DNA of 64,000 nt from assembly GCA_019752335.1 (NCBI GenBank), contig JAIEMJ010000005.1:62001-126000 (forward strand), read 5' to 3'. This document shows positions 9,150-18,269 of this stretch, piece after piece; the stretch's first letter is position 1; each line of letters opens with the position of its first letter. This DNA comes from Bryobacteraceae bacterium. Its GTDB lineage: Bacteria > Acidobacteriota > Terriglobia > Bryobacterales > Bryobacteraceae. Below the pieces are notes generated by a model, which was not told the DNA's origin, ran no database searches, and worked only from the letters and a program-made list of their open reading frames with translations. Both the position numbers and the translations under genes were made by a program.

Positions 9150-9539
9150 TTACATCCCGCGCTTGGCAGTAAACTCCGTCTTGTTGTTGGCGCCTTCACG
9201 AGCGCGCGTACCCTTCAAAGAATCACCATCCACGGTGCCTTCCCAGACCATGATGTTCTCGCCCTTCTTCGTCGTCTGCTTCGTCTTGAAGGAGAACTTA
9301 TTGCCGGCCAGCTTGCCTTCGATGATCTCGGCGCTAGCGGCGCGTGGGCCTGCCGTCGCCACGGTGCCGGTTAAGGTCTCGCCGCTCGCCTTCAGGTCAA
9401 ATGTGGTCATCACTTTGGTCACTTCGCCGTCGCGATTGCGGGCGCTCATCTCGGCGGTCCACTTGCCGTCGATGCCCGCGGCAAACACGGCAACGGCGGC
9501 CATCAGCAAACCTGCGATCATGAGGTTAATCTTTTTCAT
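9150..9539 (-). CDS. Small secreted protein, lipocalin-like beta-rich
   Basis: A 129-residue exported protein of unknown function. ATG 9539 is chosen because an AGGAG ribosome binding site lies about 10 nt upstream; an upstream in-frame ATG abuts that site and is less likely. The signal peptide (MKKINLMIAGLLMAAVAVFAAG) is followed by alternating strand-like segments (GKWTAEM, TFDLKASGETLTGTV, EIIEGKLAGNKFSFKT, MVWEGTVDGDSLKGTR) that resemble a small beta-barrel. Proteins with this pattern are common in Acidobacteria and usually annotated as hypothetical. It is monocistronic, with its own strong terminator downstream and the divergent priA gene upstream. Confidence 0.8.
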   Translation of the reverse strand: MKKINLMIAGLLMAAVAVFAAGIDGKWTAEMSARNRDGEVTKVMTTFDLKASGETLTGTVATAGPRAASAEIIEGKLAGNKFSFKTKQTTKKGENIMVWEGTVDGDSLKGTRAREGANNKTEFTAKRGM

Positions 9540-9626
9540 ACGTTCCATGCTCCTAACGTGGCCTACGCTCATCTGCAGCGTGGCACTCTGTTAAACGCGC
9601 CATGGGCGCGAATAGTTACGGTGTTG

Positions 9627-12053
9627 ATGAATCCTACGCCCCGCTTCTGCGACGTTAGCCTCCCGGTCCCGCTCGATCAGCCATTCACTTATGCGCTGCC
9701 TGAGACGTTGCGCCATCGCGTGATGGCTGGTTCCCGGGTGCTGGCTCCCTTCGGCGCACGCCAACTCGTCGGCGTCGTTTTGCGCGTACACGACGAGCCA
9801 CCCACCGCCGGCAAGACACGCGAGCTACTGAAGCTGGTGGACGAAACGCCGGTACTGGACGAGAAGATGATCCGCCTGGGCGCGTGGATCGCCCAGTATT
9901 ACTGCGCGCCCCTCGGCGAGGTGCTGCGCGGCATGGCGCCGCTGACGGGCGAAGTGCGCCACACCGAAGTCTACGCGATCACGGACTCCGGCCGCGATCT
10001 GGCCCGCCAAATGTCGATCGACCCCAAGCTCGCCGAAGATCCCTCGGTCGCCATCCTGCATCTGCTGGAGCGCCGGTCGCTCTCGGCCGCTACGCTCAAG
10101 AAGAAGTGTGAGGACGCCCCGCGCCGTCTGCAAGCGCTCATCAAAAAGGGCCTCATCGAACTTGAGCAGGACCTGACGGAGCGCGACCCGCTGCGCGCCG
10201 GGTCAAGCCGGTTGGAGATCGAATTCGCAGCCCGGCCGGAGGGCAAGCTTCCCAAGGCCGAACGCGAGTTGATCGCCTATCTCGAATTGCACCCGGGTCC
10301 GCACAACCTGGCCCAGCTCGAAACGGGCATGAAGAACGCCAGCACCGCCGGGCGGTCGCTAGCGCGCAAGTCGCTGGTGACGCTCTCGCTGATCAATTCC
10401 GCCAAGCCGCTGCATGCGCTGGAGCGGGTGGCGCCCGTGCTGAATGCGTCACAGCAAGCCGCCTACGACACAATCGCGGCAGCCATCGCGCAGCACGCCT
10501 TCGCCGCGTTTCTGTTACAGGGCGTAACCGGGTCCGGCAAAACCGAAGTCTATCTGCGCGCCATCGAAGCGACACTCGCCGCCGGACGGAGCGCGTTGCT
10601 GCTGGTGCCCGAAATCGGCCTGACGCCGCAAGTGGCGGGGCAATTCTCCAGCCGCTTCGGTGACCGCGTGGCCATCCTGCACTCGGCGTTTACCGATAGC
10701 GAGCGCGCGCAGCAATGGCGCCGCATTCGCCAGGGCGAGGCGACCGTGGTCGTCGGCACGCGCAGCGGCGTCTTCGCGCCCGTCCCGCGCTTGGGCCTGG
10801 TGCTGGTGGATGAAGAGCACGATGGCAGCTACAAGCAGGAAGAGACGCCGCGCTACAACGGCCGCGATGTCGCGGTCGTTCGCGCGCAGATGGAGGATGC
10901 CGTGGTCGTGCTGGGCTCGGCGACGCCCAGCCTCGAAAGCAAGCACAACGTCGAGCGCGGCAAGTATCAGTGGCTTGAATTGCCGGAGCGCATTGAGCGG
11001 CGGCCGATGCCGGATGTCGAAGTGGTGGACATGCGCGTCGAGTTTCTCGAAACGAAGAAGAACGCCACATTTTCGCGCCGCTTAGTGGAACTGATTGACC
11101 AGCGCGTCGCCGATGGCGAACAGGTGATGCTTCTGCTGAATCGCCGCGGCTTCTCGACGTCGGTAGCCTGCCGGAGTTGCGGCGAACGAGTAACTTGTGT
11201 CAATTGCGCCGTCGCGCTCACCTTTCACCGTCGTGACCGCCGCATGCTCTGCCACTACTGTAGCCACGCCGAGCGCATTCCCGATAAGTGCCCGAAGTGC
11301 GGCAGCGAGCACATTTACTTCCTGGGCACGGGCGCGGAAAAAGTGGAAGACGAGTTACACGGGCTCTTCCCCCGCGCCCGCATCGCGCGCATGGATCGTG
11401 ACACGGTGACAACCAAGCGGCACTTCGAAACGATCTTACAGGGCTTCCGCGAAAAGAATTATGACATCCTAGTCGGCACGCAGATGATCGCCAAGGGTCA
11501 CGATATTCCGAATGTAACTTTAGTCGGCGTCGTCTCGGGAGATATCGGCCTCAGCTTACCGGATTTTCGCGCCGCGGAGCGCACGTTCCAGTTGCTGACC
11601 CAAGCCGCCGGCCGCGCCGGCCGGGGCGATCTGCCGGGCCAGGTCGTGATCCAGACGATTAACCCGGAACACTATGCCATCGAGTGCGCCGCGGCGCAGG
11701 ACTACGCGAAGTTCTTCGAGAAAGAGATCGAATTCCGGCGCCTGATGCGCTATCCACCTTTCGCCGCGTTGGCCAATGTGGTCTTGCGGCACGAGAAACA
11801 AGAGGAAGCGTTGCGCATGAGCGGCGAGATCGCCAACTTACTGAATCCGGCGCCGCCCAACATGCGCATCCTGGGGCCCGCCGAAGCGCCCGTCGCGCGA
11901 CTGCGCAACGAATTTCGCTACCAGTTACTCCTCAAGACCTCCAGCCGCAAGTTACTGGCCGAAATCCTCCTCAAGATCCGCCACCACGCGCTGGAGCATA
12001 AATGGGGCGCGACGGCCCTGGTGATCGACGTCGACCCCATCAGCCTCAGTTAA
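9627..12053 (+). CDS. priA: Primosomal protein N' (replication restart helicase PriA)
   Basis: Superfamily 2 DNA helicase that reloads the replisome at stalled forks; about 808 residues from ATG 9627 (GTG 9621 or TTG 9624 are also possible; no good ribosome binding site is seen). The N-terminal 3'-DNA-binding domain begins CDVSLPVPLDQPFTYAL. Walker A is GVTGSGKTEVYLRAI near residue 300, and the Walker B region is LVLVDEEHDGSYKQEETPRYNGRD. A zinc-binding insertion near residues 513-565 has the paired cysteines CRSCGERVTCVNC and CHYCSHAERIPDKCPKCGSEH. Helicase motifs V and VI (LVGTQMIAKGHD, LTQAAGRAGRGDLPGQV) are intact. The frame is open back to 9558, but that stretch overlaps the promoter region of the divergent gene. 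Confidence 0.96.
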   Translation: MNPTPRFCDVSLPVPLDQPFTYALPETLRHRVMAGSRVLAPFGARQLVGVVLRVHDEPPTAGKTRELLKLVDETPVLDEKMIRLGAWIAQYYCAPLGEVLRGMAPLTGEVRHTEVYAITDSGRDLARQMSIDPKLAEDPSVAILHLLERRSLSAATLKKKCEDAPRRLQALIKKGLIELEQDLTERDPLRAGSSRLEIEFAARPEGKLPKAERELIAYLELHPGPHNLAQLETGMKNASTAGRSLARKSLVTLSLINSAKPLHALERVAPVLNASQQAAYDTIAAAIAQHAFAAFLLQGVTGSGKTEVYLRAIEATLAAGRSALLLVPEIGLTPQVAGQFSSRFGDRVAILHSAFTDSERAQQWRRIRQGEATVVVGTRSGVFAPVPRLGLVLVDEEHDGSYKQEETPRYNGRDVAVVRAQMEDAVVVLGSATPSLESKHNVERGKYQWLELPERIERRPMPDVEVVDMRVEFLETKKNATFSRRLVELIDQRVADGEQVMLLLNRRGFSTSVACRSCGERVTCVNCAVALTFHRRDRRMLCHYCSHAERIPDKCPKCGSEHIYFLGTGAEKVEDELHGLFPRARIARMDRDTVTTKRHFETILQGFREKNYDILVGTQMIAKGHDIPNVTLVGVVSGDIGLSLPDFRAAERTFQLLTQAAGRAGRGDLPGQVVIQTINPEHYAIECAAAQDYAKFFEKEIEFRRLMRYPPFAALANVVLRHEKQEEALRMSGEIANLLNPAPPNMRILGPAEAPVARLRNEFRYQLLLKTSSRKLLAEILLKIRHHALEHKWGATALVIDVDPISLS

Positions 12054-12065
12054 GCTGAAGGGGAA

Positions 12066-13175
12066 GTGCTCCCCATCGTCATCGCCGGAGCTGGCATTGG
12101 CGGCCTAACCTTGGCCGTGGCCCTGGCCCGGCGCGGCCTAGAAGCCGAAGTATGGGAACGCGCGCCCGTGATCGAGCCCCTCGGCGCCGGCCTCCTCCTG
12201 GCTCCCAACGCCACGCGCATCCTGCGAGAACTGGGTCTGCTTGAAGAAGCCCTCGACACGGGCCGCGCCGTGAACCGCTGGCGCCTCCTGGACCAGCGCG
12301 GCCGCGCCCTTCAGGAAATTCGCGTGCCAGCAACGACGCCCGGTATCTCGATTCACCGCGCGGACCTCCAGCGGCTGCTCCTGCGCTACGTTCCGCACGT
12401 CCATCTCGGCGACGCCGTGGCCGGGTATTCCCCAGCCGCGGACGAAGTGAGCATCACGTTCGCCAGCGGCCAAACCAGGCGTGGCCGCGCGCTCATCGGG
12501 GCCGATGGCATTCACTCGGTAGTGGCCGGCGCGGGCGAGCCTGTCTACCGCGGCTACGTGGGATGGCGGGGCATTGCGCCGATCATGCCGGACGGCTACG
12601 GAGGCTCACTGTCAGAGTCCTGGGGCGCTGGCGGACGCTTCGGCATCGCTCCTATCGATCAACACCGCACCTACTGGTACGCCACGGCGAACCGTCCTGC
12701 CGGCTGGACCCATCCCGCCCACGAGCGCCAAGCCGATCTGCTCCGCTGGTTCGGCCACTGGCACTCTCCCATCGCCGAAGTGATCGAGTCCACGCCGTCC
12801 GCCCATATCCTGGCCAGCCACATCGCGGACCGGCCGCCTCGACGTGGCTGGTCACAAGGCCGGGTTACGCTCCTCGGCGACGCCGCCCATCCGATGACGC
12901 CTAATCTCGGCCAAGGCGCCTGTAGCGCCATTGAAGATGCTTACGTCCTCGCCGAAGAATTTGCTCACGGCGGCCCCGTAGCCGAGGTACTCCAACGCTA
13001 CGAACGCCGGCGTTACTCCCGCACCGCCGGCCTGCAACGAAAATCACTCTGGCTTGGGCGGCTCATTCAGTTGGAGTCCGCTTGGATGCGGTCGCTGCGG
13101 GACGTAGCGCTGCGTGCAACGCCGCAACGCATGAGTAACTGGCAATTCGCGTCGATTTTCGAGGCTAAGTTATGA
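12066..13175 (+). CDS. FAD-dependent monooxygenase (aromatic hydroxylase/epoxidase type)
   Basis: A 369-residue flavoprotein monooxygenase of the p-hydroxybenzoate hydroxylase fold. The dinucleotide-binding motif GAGIGGLTLAVALARRGL starts near residue 7, and the second FAD motif GRVTLLGDAAHPMTP...GQGACSAIEDA is near residue 265. The GTG start follows GAAGGGG. It overlaps by 4 nt the next gene, a membrane desaturase-like protein, and the pair is followed within 10 nt by a multi-pass membrane protein. The grouping of an FAD monooxygenase with a di-iron membrane desaturase or hydroxylase recalls lipid or carotenoid modification, but the substrate is not known. No membrane segment is visible in this protein. 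Confidence 0.85.
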   Translation: MLPIVIAGAGIGGLTLAVALARRGLEAEVWERAPVIEPLGAGLLLAPNATRILRELGLLEEALDTGRAVNRWRLLDQRGRALQEIRVPATTPGISIHRADLQRLLLRYVPHVHLGDAVAGYSPAADEVSITFASGQTRRGRALIGADGIHSVVAGAGEPVYRGYVGWRGIAPIMPDGYGGSLSESWGAGGRFGIAPIDQHRTYWYATANRPAGWTHPAHERQADLLRWFGHWHSPIAEVIESTPSAHILASHIADRPPRRGWSQGRVTLLGDAAHPMTPNLGQGACSAIEDAYVLAEEFAHGGPVAEVLQRYERRRYSRTAGLQRKSLWLGRLIQLESAWMRSLRDVALRATPQRMSNWQFASIFEAKL

Positions 13176-13960
13176 CACCGCCATCCATCCACGAATTGGG
13201 CGCCGACTTACTCCGGGTCACGAACTGGCAGCGGACCGTCGTAATTTTGCGGCCGTTGTTGGCGTTCGCTACTTACTGGATATTCGCTTATTTTCATTGG
13301 TGGATTCCCGCCGTCCTCGCCGTTGTGGCGTTGATGTTTCTCACTTACACCTCGTCGTCACACGACTATGTCCACCGGACCTTGCATTTACCCCGCTGGG
13401 CCAACGAGTTACTCCTCGCCGCCACGGAGTTACTCGGGCTTCGCGCTGGTCATGCTTTTCGCGTCACCCACTTACAACACCATCGACACTTCCCTGCCCC
13501 AGAAGACCCCGAAGGGTTCCCCGCCTGCCGGGGCTTGTGGCCGGCTTTGCTATCCGGCCCTCTGCATCAGGTACGTCTCTTCACCTGGGCCTTCCGCCAT
13601 GGCCAGCCCGCGGAGCGCCGTTGGATGTTGGCCGAAGCCGCGGCCATTGCCGCCACTCTCGCCTACGCCATGCTGGCGCGGCCGCTTTCCCTCTGCGTCT
13701 TTGTCGTGCTGGTGACCGGGGGAGCGTGGTTCTACCCCGTAATGACCGTCTGGTGGCCCCACCGCGACGCAGGCGCCAATCCCCTCGAACACACGCGCCT
13801 CTTTCGGGGCCGCTGGGTTCCAGCTCTCTTCCTGCATCACACCTATCATTTGGAGCACCATCTCTACCCCATGGTGGCCTCGCCCAACTGGCGACGACTT
13901 GCCCAACGGCTGGACCCTTGGTTCGCCAGGCAAGGCCTGCCCCCGATTCTGTTACCCTGA
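13172..13960 (+). CDS. Membrane fatty acid desaturase / carotenoid hydroxylase-like di-iron enzyme
   Basis: A 262-residue integral membrane oxygenase. Its three histidine boxes are HDYVH (residues 64-68), HLQHH (100-104) and HHTYHLEHH (222-230), the pattern of membrane-bound di-iron desaturases and related carotenoid hydroxylases and ketolases. Hydrophobic segments surround residues 27-60, 75-95 and 155-195. The ATG overlaps the stop of the upstream FAD monooxygenase (ATGA), so the two are probably translated together. The last box followed by LYP is typical of the family. Substrate is uncertain; acyl lipid or carotenoid are the likeliest classes. Confidence 0.85.
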   Translation: MTPPSIHELGADLLRVTNWQRTVVILRPLLAFATYWIFAYFHWWIPAVLAVVALMFLTYTSSSHDYVHRTLHLPRWANELLLAATELLGLRAGHAFRVTHLQHHRHFPAPEDPEGFPACRGLWPALLSGPLHQVRLFTWAFRHGQPAERRWMLAEAAAIAATLAYAMLARPLSLCVFVVLVTGGAWFYPVMTVWWPHRDAGANPLEHTRLFRGRWVPALFLHHTYHLEHHLYPMVASPNWRRLAQRLDPWFARQGLPPILLP

Positions 13961-13969
13961 GGGCTTCCC

Positions 13970-14884
13970 ATGCGCGACTCCCGCAGCGTCTTCTCGGTCC
14001 TGCTCGGCGACGGGCGGTTTCTCCTCGCGCTCACCGGCGTCGCGCTGCTCTTCTCCGGTGGCTTCGCCTTGCTGCAATCGCTCTCCGGCCACTTCCTGCC
14101 GCACGATGTCGCGGCTATCGGCATGGACGCCAAACAGCTCGAGGTCCACGTCAACCGGCCCTTGGTGCTCTTCATGTTTCATGACCGCGTCGCCTTCGGC
14201 GGCACGCTGCTGGCGATCGGCATGGGTTACCTGTGGCTGGCGGGATTCCCGCTCGCGGCGGGCGAAGAGTGGGCCTGGCGGGCTTTCGCCGTCTCTGGTG
14301 TGCTCGGCTTCGCCAGCTTCCTCGCTTATCTCGGCCACGGCTACCTCGACACCTGGCATGGCGTCGCGACGCTGTTCTTGCTTCCGGTGTACCTGGCTGG
14401 GATGTGGCGCGCCCGGCAGCGATGCCAGGTGCCGCCCAAGTTCGCGAGCGATGCAAAGCTCGGCCGCGTGCTGCTGGGGCTTTGCGCTCTGGGCCTGTGT
14501 TCCGGAGGCCTGGTGATCCTGGCCGTCGGCATGACCAGCGTCTTCGTCCCCTCTGACCTGGCCTTCATCGGACTCGACGCTAAGGCCATTCACCAGGTGG
14601 CGCCGATGCTAGTACCCGTGATCGCGCACGACCGCGCGGGCTTCGGCGGCGGACTCTTCTCCACCGGAACCATCCTGTTCTTCCTCGCCCGCTATGCCGC
14701 GCTCACGCGAAGCTTCATCGAGATCGTCTTCCTGATGGGCAGCGCAGGCTTCGTCTGCACCATCGGCGTACACGTGGCGGTGGGCTACACCGACTTCCTG
14801 CACGTCCTGCCCGCCGTTCTGGGCTTTGGGGCTTTCCTGGGCTCAGTGGCCGCGCTCGCGCAGGCCTATTCGCCTAAGCCTTGA
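13970..14884 (+). CDS. Multi-pass membrane protein with internal tandem duplication
   Basis: A 304-residue membrane protein of unknown function, about 10 nt downstream of the desaturase. It contains two copies of one module. Residues about 17-145 carry LPHDVAAIGMDAKQL, FMFHDRVAFGG and GHGYLDTWHGVATL; residues about 165-300 carry VPSDLAFIGLDAKAI, VIAHDRAGFGG and GVHVAVGYTDFLHVLPAV. Each module has about four hydrophobic helices with the conserved HDR-x2-FGG sequence. Conserved histidines and aspartates inside or near membrane segments suggest metal or heme binding or catalysis, but no known family can be named from sequence alone. The gene ends 11 nt inside the convergent RidA gene. Confidence 0.75.
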   Translation: MRDSRSVFSVLLGDGRFLLALTGVALLFSGGFALLQSLSGHFLPHDVAAIGMDAKQLEVHVNRPLVLFMFHDRVAFGGTLLAIGMGYLWLAGFPLAAGEEWAWRAFAVSGVLGFASFLAYLGHGYLDTWHGVATLFLLPVYLAGMWRARQRCQVPPKFASDAKLGRVLLGLCALGLCSGGLVILAVGMTSVFVPSDLAFIGLDAKAIHQVAPMLVPVIAHDRAGFGGGLFSTGTILFFLARYAALTRSFIEIVFLMGSAGFVCTIGVHVAVGYTDFLHVLPAVLGFGAFLGSVAALAQAYSPKP

Positions 14885-15311
14885 TCTCGAAGATGGCTTC
14901 CACTTCCACGGCGGCACCCACCGGCAAGGACGCGAAACCCAGCGCGCTACGCGCGTGGTAACCGTCCTGATCGCCAAAGACCTTCAGGAAAAGGTCGGAG
15001 GCGCCGTTGATCACCAGGTGCTGCTCGATGTAGGAGGGCTCCGAATTCACGCAGCCCAACACCTTAATCAGCTTCAAGCCATTCAGGGTGCCATGCGCAT
15101 TCCAGACGGAGTTCAGAATCTTGTCCGCGCAATTCCGCGCGGCGGCGTAGCCTTCTTCAGTCGTCAAGCCGGCGCCCAGCTTGCCTTTCAGGTCACTCAC
15201 GTGGCCCGAGGTGATCAGCAGGTTGCCGCTGCGAATGCACAGATTCAGGTAGCCGCGCGTGAGCGGCGTGAAGGTGACGCCGAGTTGCGCGGCGGTCTCT
15301 TGAGGATTCAT
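14874..15311 (-). CDS. RidA/YjgF/Rid family protein
   Basis: A 145-residue Rid-family protein, typically a trimeric enamine/imine deaminase or ligand-binding protein acting on reactive intermediates of amino-acid metabolism. The C-terminal family signature is present: NSEPSYIEQHLVINGASDLF, then the conserved arginine in HARSALGFASLP and VEVEAIFEI. The ATG at 15311 is preferred because AGGA lies about 8 nt upstream; an alternative ATG lies at 15320. The start region overlaps the end of the debranching enzyme gene, so translation is probably coupled. It is the last gene of a PP2C, debranching enzyme, RidA minus-strand operon. Confidence 0.88.
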   Translation of the reverse strand: MNPQETAAQLGVTFTPLTRGYLNLCIRSGNLLITSGHVSDLKGKLGAGLTTEEGYAAARNCADKILNSVWNAHGTLNGLKLIKVLGCVNSEPSYIEQHLVINGASDLFLKVFGDQDGYHARSALGFASLPVGAAVEVEAIFEIKA

Positions 15312-15321
15312 CCTGCCCATC

Positions 15322-17070
15322 CTAGCGCATCAGACACGCTTCCAGACGTAGCAGTTCGGCGAGGCTCCAGGCTTGCGCCGGCGCGCCGACGGCACGGTGC
15401 GGGGCGTCGCCTTCGTAGATCTCCGCGATGTGGCCCAGGCAGCCCGTCCGCGTCTCGGCGCGCCAACGCTCCAGCCGCTCGGCGACATCCTCCCGCGCCT
15501 CGGGCCGCAGGCGCAGACACGCGGCCAGATAAGGTCCCAATAGCCAGGGCCATACCGTGCCCTGATGATAGGCGGCATCGCGCGCGGCGGGTCCGCCGGC
15601 GTAGCGGCCTTGATAGGCAGGGTCACTCGGGGCGAGCGTCCGCAAACCGACCGGAGTAAGCAACTCCGCCTCCACCTCGTCCAGCATCTTGCGGCCTTGT
15701 TCCGGCGTGACGCACAGATAAGGTAGCGACAAGGCCAGCAGTTGATTCGGGCGCAGACTGGAATCGCCGACGCAGTCATCCAGGTAGCGGCCGTTCCAAA
15801 ACTTCTTCTGAAAGGCGTTCGTGGCGGCGGCGAGGCCGGGGTCGCCGAGGTAGTGGAGAGCGTTCAACCAAAGGGCGTTGATCTCGACGGCCTTGCCGTC
15901 ACGCGGCGTCACCGGATGGCCGTCGACGCGCGCGTCCATCCAAGTGAGATTCGTGGTGGGATCACCGGCGGCAAGCAGGCCATCGGCGGGGTCGACATGA
16001 ATGCCATAGAGCGTGCCCCGGCGCAGCCAGCCGGCGATCTCTTCCACGCGCTCGCGCAAGCCGCTAGTATCGCCGCCCGCTGTCTGCAATTGCGCGATGG
16101 CGGCGATGAGCCAGAGCGTGGCGTCCACCGAGTTGTACTCCGGCGTCTCGCCGGCGTCGGGAAAGCGATTCGGAATCAGACCCTGGTGCAGATGCGCGAG
16201 GAAGGCATCGATGATGGAGCGAGCTTTGGCGAGTTCGCCACGGCCCATCGCCAGCCCGGGCAGCGCGATCATCGTGTCGCGGCCCCAATCCGTGAACCAG
16301 GGGTAGCCGGCGATCAGCGTCGGGCGGCCATCCGGACGCAGGGCGTCAAAGTCCGTGGCGGGGTCGAGCGGACGCAGACGGCGCTGCTCGCGCCAGACCG
16401 GGACATCCGGCTTTACGTCAGGCTCCAAGGACGCCACCAGAGCCACGGGCCGGAAGGAGCGCAGCAGAAAGGCATAACGGCCGGGCGTGTAGAGTTCTTC
16501 GCGAAAGTCGAAGCCGCGCTCGCGCTCAACCGGATACTCGAAGTCGCGCCACCAGGCGGGCTCCGGCACCAGCGTACCGCCGACGGCCTGCAGATCGAGG
16601 CCGGGAGGAATGAAATGCTCGCCGTTCTGGCGCAAGGCGTGGTAGTCGCGGCCAGCGAGAAACGGCCGCACGACGAGCGTACAAGGTGCGCTGGCGGCGT
16701 ACTGCACGACGCAGACAGGGCGGCCGGGCACCAGGAAAACGCTCTTCCGCAGCAGCAGGTCGCCGATCTGGTAACTCCAGGTCGGAAAAGGATCCAGCGC
16801 AAAATCGGCGAGGTAGCGGTAGCCGTCGGGGTGGACGGTGTTGGGAAACTGATTCGCGCCCAGCGCGATGCCGTTCACTTCGTCGTCCACCTTGGCGAGC
16901 CAGACCTGGCGTCCCCGGTCACCGTTGGCCGCTACCAGATAGCCATGGTAACGCCGGGTGTTGGCCCCGCTAATGGTGCCCATGGCGAAGGCGCCCGTAC
17001 CGTTAGTTTCGAGCCATTCCAGCGTGGACGATTGGGCATAATCCTGGCACACATCGGCCGGAATGCGCAT
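15322..17070 (-). CDS. Glycogen debranching enzyme (amylo-alpha-1,6-glucosidase type)
   Basis: A 582-residue enzyme that removes alpha-1,6 branches from glycogen or related glucans. The N-terminal domain has the hallmark WLETNGTGAFAMGTISG followed by NTRRYHGYL (residues about 19-45), typical of bacterial debranching enzymes of glycoside hydrolase family 133. The C-terminal (alpha/alpha)6 domain has the catalytic-region signature PWFTDWGRDTMIALPGLA, PNRFPDAGETPEYNSVDATLW, and QGTVWPWLLGPY. No signal peptide is visible, so it should act in the cytoplasm. The ATG follows TTTAGGAG by about 7 nt and lies 20 nt after the PP2C phosphatase gene, suggesting an operon. Length is normal for the short bacterial type. 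Confidence 0.92.
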   Translation of the reverse strand: MRIPADVCQDYAQSSTLEWLETNGTGAFAMGTISGANTRRYHGYLVAANGDRGRQVWLAKVDDEVNGIALGANQFPNTVHPDGYRYLADFALDPFPTWSYQIGDLLLRKSVFLVPGRPVCVVQYAASAPCTLVVRPFLAGRDYHALRQNGEHFIPPGLDLQAVGGTLVPEPAWWRDFEYPVERERGFDFREELYTPGRYAFLLRSFRPVALVASLEPDVKPDVPVWREQRRLRPLDPATDFDALRPDGRPTLIAGYPWFTDWGRDTMIALPGLAMGRGELAKARSIIDAFLAHLHQGLIPNRFPDAGETPEYNSVDATLWLIAAIAQLQTAGGDTSGLRERVEEIAGWLRRGTLYGIHVDPADGLLAAGDPTTNLTWMDARVDGHPVTPRDGKAVEINALWLNALHYLGDPGLAAATNAFQKKFWNGRYLDDCVGDSSLRPNQLLALSLPYLCVTPEQGRKMLDEVEAELLTPVGLRTLAPSDPAYQGRYAGGPAARDAAYHQGTVWPWLLGPYLAACLRLRPEAREDVAERLERWRAETRTGCLGHIAEIYEGDAPHRAVGAPAQAWSLAELLRLEACLMR

Positions 17071-17090
17071 GAATTTTCTCCTAAAGGGGC

Positions 17091-17807
17091 CTAATCATTG
17101 CGAATGACGGCGATGGTGATGTTGTCGTTTCCACCGGCTCGTTTGGCGGCGTCAATGAGGCGGCCCACCTGCAATTCGAGCACCAGCGGCAAGGACAGAA
17201 TCGCGTGGATCTCCTCGTCGCTGACGATGCCGTGGAGACCATCGGAGCAAAGGATGACGACATCGCCAGGGCCAAAGTCAATCTCGTTGGTCCGGATCTG
17301 GACGCTCTCCGAGGTGCCGATCGCCTGGGTGAGCACGTTCCGATTGGCGTAGCGCTTGATCTGCTCCTCGCTCAGGCCGAGGTTGTGGCGCAGTTCGTTC
17401 ACCAGGCTCTGGTCGTAGGAGAGTTGTGTCAACTGGTCGTGCCGCAGCAGGTAAGCGCGGCTGTCGCCGACGTTGGCGATCGCCAGGCGATCTCCACGCC
17501 AACAGGCGGCCACCACCGTAGTCCCCATGCCCGTGCATTGCGGACTCTGCTTAGCGTGCAGCCAGACGCGGCGGTTCGCTTCCGTGATGGCAGACTCCAA
17601 CGACGAGACGCTGGCGCCGATGCCGTTCCCGCGGACGCACTCCTCCACACAGTCGACGGTCATCTGGGCCGCCACCTCTCCACAGGCGGCGCCGCCCATG
17701 CCGTCGGCCACCAGGGCGAGCCCCAGGTCACCGGCAATCAAAAATCGATCTTCGTTATTTGGACGGACTAACCCAACGTCGGTACGCCCGGCCGCATAGA
17801 CTGGCAT
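17091..17807 (-). CDS. PP2C-family serine/threonine protein phosphatase
   Basis: A 238-residue soluble PPM/PP2C phosphatase. All metal-coordinating motifs are intact: GLVRPNNEDRFLI, LALVADGMGGAACGE, IANVGDSRAYLLR, VVILCSDGLHGIVSDEE and GGNDNITIAVI. It is the size of the stand-alone bacterial Stp-type enzymes that reverse Hanks-type kinase phosphorylation. No kinase gene is in the window; the next genes in the operon encode glycogen debranching enzyme and RidA, so a link to carbon storage is possible but unproven. It is divergent from the thioesterase gene, with 63 nt between. Confidence 0.93.
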   Translation of the reverse strand: MPVYAAGRTDVGLVRPNNEDRFLIAGDLGLALVADGMGGAACGEVAAQMTVDCVEECVRGNGIGASVSSLESAITEANRRVWLHAKQSPQCTGMGTTVVAACWRGDRLAIANVGDSRAYLLRHDQLTQLSYDQSLVNELRHNLGLSEEQIKRYANRNVLTQAIGTSESVQIRTNEIDFGPGDVVILCSDGLHGIVSDEEIHAILSLPLVLELQVGRLIDAAKRAGGNDNITIAVIRND

Positions 17808-17870
17808 GCTGCTTTACTTTACCACCTACGAAACCCGTTTTCCTGGCAGGGACGTCTTAGGATAGGAACG

Positions 17871-18269
17871 ATGCCTTTTGTTTACCATTGCCGCTTACGC
17901 TTCGCCGACACCGACGCCAGCGGACGCATCCATAATGCGGCCATTTTTCGCTATTTCGAAGCGGCCGAGGTCGAATTCCTGCGCGCGGCCGGAATTCCTT
18001 ACTCCTACATTGATACCCTTGGCATCCGGTATCCGCGCGTGCGCGTGGAAGCCGACTTCCTCGGCGCCCTGGTGGACGACGACCTGATGGCCATCACCGT
18101 CACGCTCGATCACCTGGGCACGCGCGCCTTCACCTTGGGCTTCCTGGTGGAGGTTGACGGCACCCCGCGTGCTCGTGGCAAAATCGTAATTTGCTGCATG
18201 GATCCGCTCACGGAGCGCTCCTGCCCCATCCCCCCAGACCTGGTAAAGATTCTCCAAACCCATGCTTAG
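17871..18269 (+). CDS. Hotdog-fold acyl-CoA thioesterase (4-hydroxybenzoyl-CoA thioesterase type)
   Basis: A 132-residue single hotdog-domain protein. The active-site segment RFADTDASGRIHNAAIFRYFE matches the YbgC/FadM/4HBT family, where the aspartate in DxDxxG(x)H is catalytic. The helix (EAAEVEFLRAAGI) and strand segments follow in normal order. A ribosome binding site AGGAT-AGGA lies just upstream of the ATG. The gene overlaps the following TPR protein gene by 8 nt. The acyl substrate is not predictable. Confidence 0.88.
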   Translation: MPFVYHCRLRFADTDASGRIHNAAIFRYFEAAEVEFLRAAGIPYSYIDTLGIRYPRVRVEADFLGALVDDDLMAITVTLDHLGTRAFTLGFLVEVDGTPRARGKIVICCMDPLTERSCPIPPDLVKILQTHA

